The notes below the pieces were generated by a model. The model was given only the letters and a program-made list of their open reading frames with translations. It made no database searches and was not told the DNA's origin. DNA of 64,000 bases from Intestinibacillus massiliensis. GTDB lineage: Bacteria; Bacillota; Clostridia; Oscillospirales; Butyricicoccaceae. The stretch spans positions 124,001-188,000 of the forward strand of contig JAJUJC010000002.1 in the NCBI GenBank assembly GCA_029267335.1, written 5' to 3'. Of the stretch, positions 60,491-64,000 are shown one piece after another. Within the stretch, counting starts at the first letter, position 1; each line of letters starts with the position of its first letter. Made by a program: the position numbers and the translations under genes.

Positions 60491-61372
60491 TTACACCTTC
60501 TCGTTTCTGTGCTTGCCAAGCAGTCCGTCAGGCTTGACGATGAGCACGACAATGAGCACCGCGAACACGATCGCGTCGGAAAGCTGTGTAGATATGTACG
60601 CCTTTGCGAAAATTTCGATCACGCCGAGCAGGATACCGCCGAGCATCGCGCCCGGGATCGAGCCGATGCCGCCAAACACCGCCGCCGTGAACGCCTTGAT
60701 GCCGGGCATAGAGCCGGTGGTCGGCATGAGGGTGGGGTAGGCGGAGCACAGCAGCACGCCCGCGATCGCCGCGAGGCCCGAGCCGATGGCGAACGTGACC
60801 GAAATGGTCGTGTTGACGTTGATGCCCATGAGCTGCGCCGCACCCTTGTCCTCACTGACTGCGCGCATCGCGGTGCCCATTTTGGTGTGACCGGTGAACC
60901 ACGTCAGACCCACCATGATCACGATGCACGCGAGCACGGTCACGATGGTGACATGGGAAATGGTCAGCGCGCCGTCAAACAGCTTGACCGAGCCGCCGCC
61001 CACGACCGAGGTAAAGGTCTTGGGGTTGGAGGTCCAGAGCAGCAGCGCGGCGTTTTGCAGAAAATAGGACACGCCGATCGCGGTGATGAGCACGGCGAGC
61101 GAGGTCGCCTGCCGCAGCGGCTTATACGCCAGACGCTCGATGACGACGCCGAGCGCGGTACATACGACGACCGCGAGCAGCACGCCCATCCACGGCGCCC
61201 AGCCCAGATATGCGCCCGCGATAAAGGACATGTATCCGCCGACCATAATGACGTCACCGTGTGCGAAGTTCAGCATCTTTGCAATGCCGTAGACCATGGT
61301 ATAGCCCAGCGCAATGATCGCATACACGCTGCCCAGACTGATACCGCTGATGAGGTAGGATAGAAAGGTCAT
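60491..61372 (-). CDS. livH: Branched-chain amino acid ABC transporter permease LivH
   Basis: This 293-residue membrane protein has about eight segments, with YAIIALGYTMVYGIAKMLNF and FGGIGSIPGAMLGGILLG of LivH. ATG 61372 has GAGGTG six bases upstream; the GTG at 61381 is less likely. It is separated from the binding-protein gene by a terminator-like hairpin, so it may be expressed at a lower level than the binding protein. Confidence 0.93.
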   Translation of the reverse strand: MTFLSYLISGISLGSVYAIIALGYTMVYGIAKMLNFAHGDVIMVGGYMSFIAGAYLGWAPWMGVLLAVVVCTALGVVIERLAYKPLRQATSLAVLITAIGVSYFLQNAALLLWTSNPKTFTSVVGGGSVKLFDGALTISHVTIVTVLACIVIMVGLTWFTGHTKMGTAMRAVSEDKGAAQLMGINVNTTISVTFAIGSGLAAIAGVLLCSAYPTLMPTTGSMPGIKAFTAAVFGGIGSIPGAMLGGILLGVIEIFAKAYISTQLSDAIVFAVLIVVLIVKPDGLLGKHRNEKV

Positions 61373-61467
61373 TCGATACACCTCGATTCAAATCTTTTTG
61401 TTTGGTCACATATGGTGTGGGGCGGGGGTTCGCGTTCAAAAGTCAAGCCTTCGCCCCGCACCGTATG

Positions 61468-61526
61468 GAAAAAAGAGCAAAGAAGGATCGTCGCTTGGAT
61501 AAACGGCGTCCTCCTTTGCTCTTTCT
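61468..61526 (-). terminator. Hairpin between the binding protein and livH
   Basis: AAAGAGCAAAG and CTTTGCTCTTT, with an imperfect inner stem (AGGAT/TCCT), followed on the minus strand by TTTTTTCC. It may attenuate readthrough into livHMGF. Confidence 0.75.
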
Positions 61527-61554
61527 CAAATTCTGCCGATACGACCGGATGGAA

Positions 61555-62754
61555 TTACATACCGACGTATGCGCCGTTCTGGATGACCATGCCCTTCGGG
61601 GTCTTGGAGACCGCGCCGGTCGTATCCCACGTCACGCCCGAGCCGGTCAGACCGTCGAACTTCATGGTCGGGAAGGTCGCGACGAGCTTCTCACAGATGT
61701 CCTGTGCGTTCATGTCCGCGGTGCAGCCTGCTGCTTCGAGCGCCTGCTTGTATGCATAGACGCAGTCATATGCGTCCGCTGCGAACTGGTTGGGCACATC
61801 GCCAAACTTTTCCTTGTAGATCTTGACAAAGTTCACGGTCTTTTCGTCAGTCGCGTCCGCGTTGAACGGGGTCAGCAGCATGACGCCTTCTGCCAGTGCC
61901 TTATCAAAGCCCTCAAGGGTAAGGATGCCGTCCATGCCGTCAACGCCGAACACCTTGGGTGCATAGTTCATGCTCTTTGCCTGCTGCAGGATGAGCGATG
62001 CGGGCTGATAGTAGATCGGGAGGAAGAGCAGATCCGCGCCCGCCTTCTGTGCCTCGCCGAGCTGTACCGTGAAGTCGTTCGCGGAAGCGTCGGTGAAGGT
62101 CGTGGTCGAGACAATGCTCAGACCCTTGGCATCGGCCTGCGCCTTAAACTTGTCGAAAATGCCCGAGGAGTACACGTCGTCGTTCTTGTAGATGACCGCG
62201 ACCTTGGTGCCGAGCTTGTTCGTCGCGATGTAGTCCGCGGATGCGGTGCCCTGGTTCGGGTCTGCAAAGCACATCTGGAACATGTTGTCCTTGTCAGCGG
62301 TGACTGCGACCGCGGAAGCGGACGGTGTCAGCGCGAAAATACGGTCGGAGTAGGTCTCAGCCGCAGTCGCCTCGCAGGGCTTGGACGTGACCGAGCCGAG
62401 GGAGATCTGCATGCCCCAGTCCTTGAGCGCGTTGTAAGCGTTGACCGCCTTTTCCGCATCATGCTCGTCGTCCTCATACTTGAGTTCAAACTGAATATCG
62501 CCGCCTGCCGCGTTGATCTCGTCGACCGCGATCTGCGCGCCGTTCTTTGCAGCGTTGCCGTAAATAGCGGCTGCGCCGGTCAGCGGGCCTGTGCCGCCGA
62601 GCTTAAAGGCGGTGCCGGAAGCCGAGGTGGTGGAGTCGCCCGCCTTGGCGTCGGTGCCATCCTGCTTCGCAGTGCTGTCCGTGCTGCCCCCGCAGCCGGT
62701 CAGAGCGGTCGCGAGCATTGCTGCGGCGAGAAGTGCGCTCAAAGTCTTTTTCAT
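61555..62754 (-). CDS. livJ: Branched-chain amino acid ABC transporter substrate-binding lipoprotein
   Basis: This 399-residue protein has a lipoprotein signal peptide ending ALTGCGGS and a linker, followed by a type I binding fold: FKLGGTGPLTGAAAIYGNAA, FELKYEDDEHDAEKAV and GVDGMDGILTLEG. It binds Leu/Ile/Val or a related amino acid outside the membrane and delivers it to LivHM. A minus-strand TATAAT (62833-62838) is the likely -10, with only a poor -35. Confidence 0.92.
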   Translation of the reverse strand: MKKTLSALLAAAMLATALTGCGGSTDSTAKQDGTDAKAGDSTTSASGTAFKLGGTGPLTGAAAIYGNAAKNGAQIAVDEINAAGGDIQFELKYEDDEHDAEKAVNAYNALKDWGMQISLGSVTSKPCEATAAETYSDRIFALTPSASAVAVTADKDNMFQMCFADPNQGTASADYIATNKLGTKVAVIYKNDDVYSSGIFDKFKAQADAKGLSIVSTTTFTDASANDFTVQLGEAQKAGADLLFLPIYYQPASLILQQAKSMNYAPKVFGVDGMDGILTLEGFDKALAEGVMLLTPFNADATDEKTVNFVKIYKEKFGDVPNQFAADAYDCVYAYKQALEAAGCTADMNAQDICEKLVATFPTMKFDGLTGSGVTWDTTGAVSKTPKGMVIQNGAYVGM

Positions 62755-63137
62755 GTAGAATGCCTCCTAACGTATGTGTGGACGCCCCGCCGCACCATAT
62801 CAGACCGGCGCGGGCTGCCTGTATACTTAATCATTATACTACAAATCTGTGATTTGCAACGTATTTTTATCGGGATTCCGACCCCTCACACACATTTTCG
62901 GAGTTTTTAACGATTCTTGCGGGTTTTCTTCTACCGTTTTTGACATACATGACAGGGAGCGCTTTCACTCTTGCAGTTTTAGCCGATTTTTGCCTTATTT
63001 TCGCAGGTGACGAGAAATTTTTTGCAGCATGATAGAGGTGCTTCCCGCAAAGAAATCAGTGCTTTAATCTGCAAAACCATAAGCAGATGAAAGGGAAAAA
63101 CGCATGTGGGAGGTTTTTTTGTGTGCGAAAACGCGGC
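62755..63137. other. Intergenic region upstream of the livJ gene
   Basis: About 380 bases, AT-rich in the centre. It holds the livJ ribosome binding site and -10 element. I see no other gene or riboswitch. Confidence 0.3.
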
Positions 63138-63168
63138 AAAAAGCGGACGCCAGTCGGCCGTCCGCTTT
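63138..63168 (-). terminator. Terminator downstream of the ECF S-component gene
   Basis: AAAGCGGACG pairs with CGTCCGCTTT; on the minus strand TTTTTGCC follows. It lies about 90 bases after the stop codon. Confidence 0.7.
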
Positions 63169-63254
63169 GGATGGATCAAAAATTGCTGCGCGGCACATCC
63201 GCGCGCCGTCGGGCACGAAACGGGGGGTTCCGCCTGTGCTGCCGCTGCGCATGC

Positions 63255-63842
63255 TCAGGCGGTCTTGCCGATGTGCAGTTTGTCGTAAATATGTGCGGCG
63301 TCGAGCGCACGGCGCAGTCCGGGCAGGAGCGCCATCGACACCACGACCGCGATGACGATGTTGATGCTCGAGGACACGATCTTGGTCGCCTGTGCGACAA
63401 GCGCAGGCACGAACGCGCTGCCGCCGAGCAGGAGCACGACAACGCCCTTCACAATGTAAAATACGGTCGAAAACACCGACGCGACCACACCTGCGACCAG
63501 ATTGCGTGCGGGTTTGCGTCCCTGCGCGCCACCTGACCATGCAATGCCGCCGCAGATCGCGCCCATGAGGAAGAAGCGGATAAAGGTCAGCCACGCCTCC
63601 GCGACATAGTTCGGGTCGGTGAAATCATAGAACATCGAGCCAAGTCCTGCTGCCAGTCCGCCGCGCCAGCCGCCGAACAGCATGCCCGCGAGCAGCATGA
63701 AGGCGTTTGCAAGCTTGATCATAGTCTGACCTGCGGGGGTCGGGATTTTGATCGATAGCAATGAGGTCACAACGAACACGATCGCCGCCATGAGTGCGGT
63801 CACAATAATGTCGTACAAGCTGATTTTTGTCTTGGTTTCCAT
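63255..63842 (-). CDS. ECF-type transporter S component
   Basis: This 195-residue membrane protein has six predicted segments: YDIIVTALMAAIVFVVTSLL, then KLANAFMLLAGMLFGGWRGG and AAGLGSMFYDF. These are typical of energy-coupling factor S components that bind vitamins. ATG 63842 has AAAGGGGGA upstream. No A or T components lie in the window, so it would use a shared module. The vitamin is not evident; the thiazole operon nearby is not adjacent enough to imply thiamine. A near-match (TGCGCATGCTCA) to the 12-bp palindrome covers its stop codon. Confidence 0.78.
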   Translation of the reverse strand: METKTKISLYDIIVTALMAAIVFVVTSLLSIKIPTPAGQTMIKLANAFMLLAGMLFGGWRGGLAAGLGSMFYDFTDPNYVAEAWLTFIRFFLMGAICGGIAWSGGAQGRKPARNLVAGVVASVFSTVFYIVKGVVVLLLGGSAFVPALVAQATKIVSSSINIVIAVVVSMALLPGLRRALDAAHIYDKLHIGKTA

Positions 63843-64000
63843 GAGAAATCCCCCTTTAACGGTATCTTGGATGATTCCTAGCATACGCGCAAGGTGGCTG
63901 GATTCAAAGTGCCAAAACATGATTATTTTACCATGCCAGTTTAGGCGCTCACACAAGGGTGCGATCGCGGTCGGGGTGCTCGCCTGACCAGCCCGTCTGG
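63843..64000. other. End of window upstream of the S-component gene
   Basis: Upstream region of the gene at 63255; I see no certain gene or riboswitch in these last 158 bases. Confidence 0.3.

Noticed and set aside
59108-61363. 751-codon plus-strand frame across the liv genes
   Set aside because: It is antisense to livG, livM and livH, which have clear motifs; its translation is His/Asp/Arg-rich low complexity.
1-64000. CRISPR arrays, insertion sequences, integrases or att sites
   Set aside because: I saw no regularly spaced repeats, transposase or integrase motifs anywhere in the window.

Overview
The window looks like chromosomal DNA of a high-GC, spore-forming Firmicute, most likely a gut-type member of the Clostridia (Oscillospirales-like). 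The support is a spoVT regulator, S-layer homology (SLH) surface proteins, a T-box leader, a TPP riboswitch, rho-independent terminators after most units, AGGAGG-type ribosome binding sites and frequent TTG/GTG starts. No rRNA operon, insertion sequence, complete prophage or CRISPR array is visible. The genus assignment is inference.

Positions 1-16360. A truncated exported stalk-domain protein and a ZIP metal transporter open the window. A large minus-strand block follows: an AraC-type response regulator, a histidine kinase with no extracellular sensor domain, an ABC-ATPase homologue with degenerate catalytic motifs and a sugar-type permease. Past a terminator that appears to contain a new promoter lies a complete sugar ABC importer (ATPase, permease, binding protein). 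Upstream on the same strand sits a four-gene operon: iron alcohol dehydrogenase, asparaginase, ketopantoate reductase-like protein and a second iron alcohol dehydrogenase. After it comes about 1 kb with a good promoter, a 16-codon ORF and a hairpin but no recognisable gene.

Positions 16360-36740. A tryptophan T-box controls a stand-alone trpB-type gene. Next come a multidrug-type ABC exporter, a lipoprotein, RNase HI, RecQ, a UDP-sugar dehydrogenase, serine acetyltransferase, a Fur/PerR regulator, a diguanylate cyclase, an OmpR-type two-component pair, an S41 protease-like exported protein, a membrane protein, a patatin-like lipase with RNase R, and a short-chain dehydrogenase.

Positions 36740-47690. 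A large SLH protein with distinct codon use has a repeat-rich upstream region. It is followed by an orphan phage-tail-like protein, a second GGDEF protein, a hotdog thioesterase, spoVT, an inositol-phosphatase family protein, a NYN-domain protein, decayed remnants of a LysR gene and its divergent neighbour, a lone prepilin-like protein and tRNA-Leu(UAA).

Positions 47690-64000. A second SLH protein is followed by a MacAB-like efflux operon, a TPP-riboswitch-controlled thiazole operon (thiS-F-G-H-E), a cytidylate-kinase-like gene, a complete branched-chain amino acid ABC importer (substrate protein, livH-M-G-F) and an ECF-type S component.

The observations most worth following are the sensor-less kinase with its pseudo-ATPase module, three closely spaced pairs of a perfect 12-bp palindrome near gene starts, and the possible long non-coding transcript at 15.4-16.36 kb with a convergent small membrane-peptide ORF.
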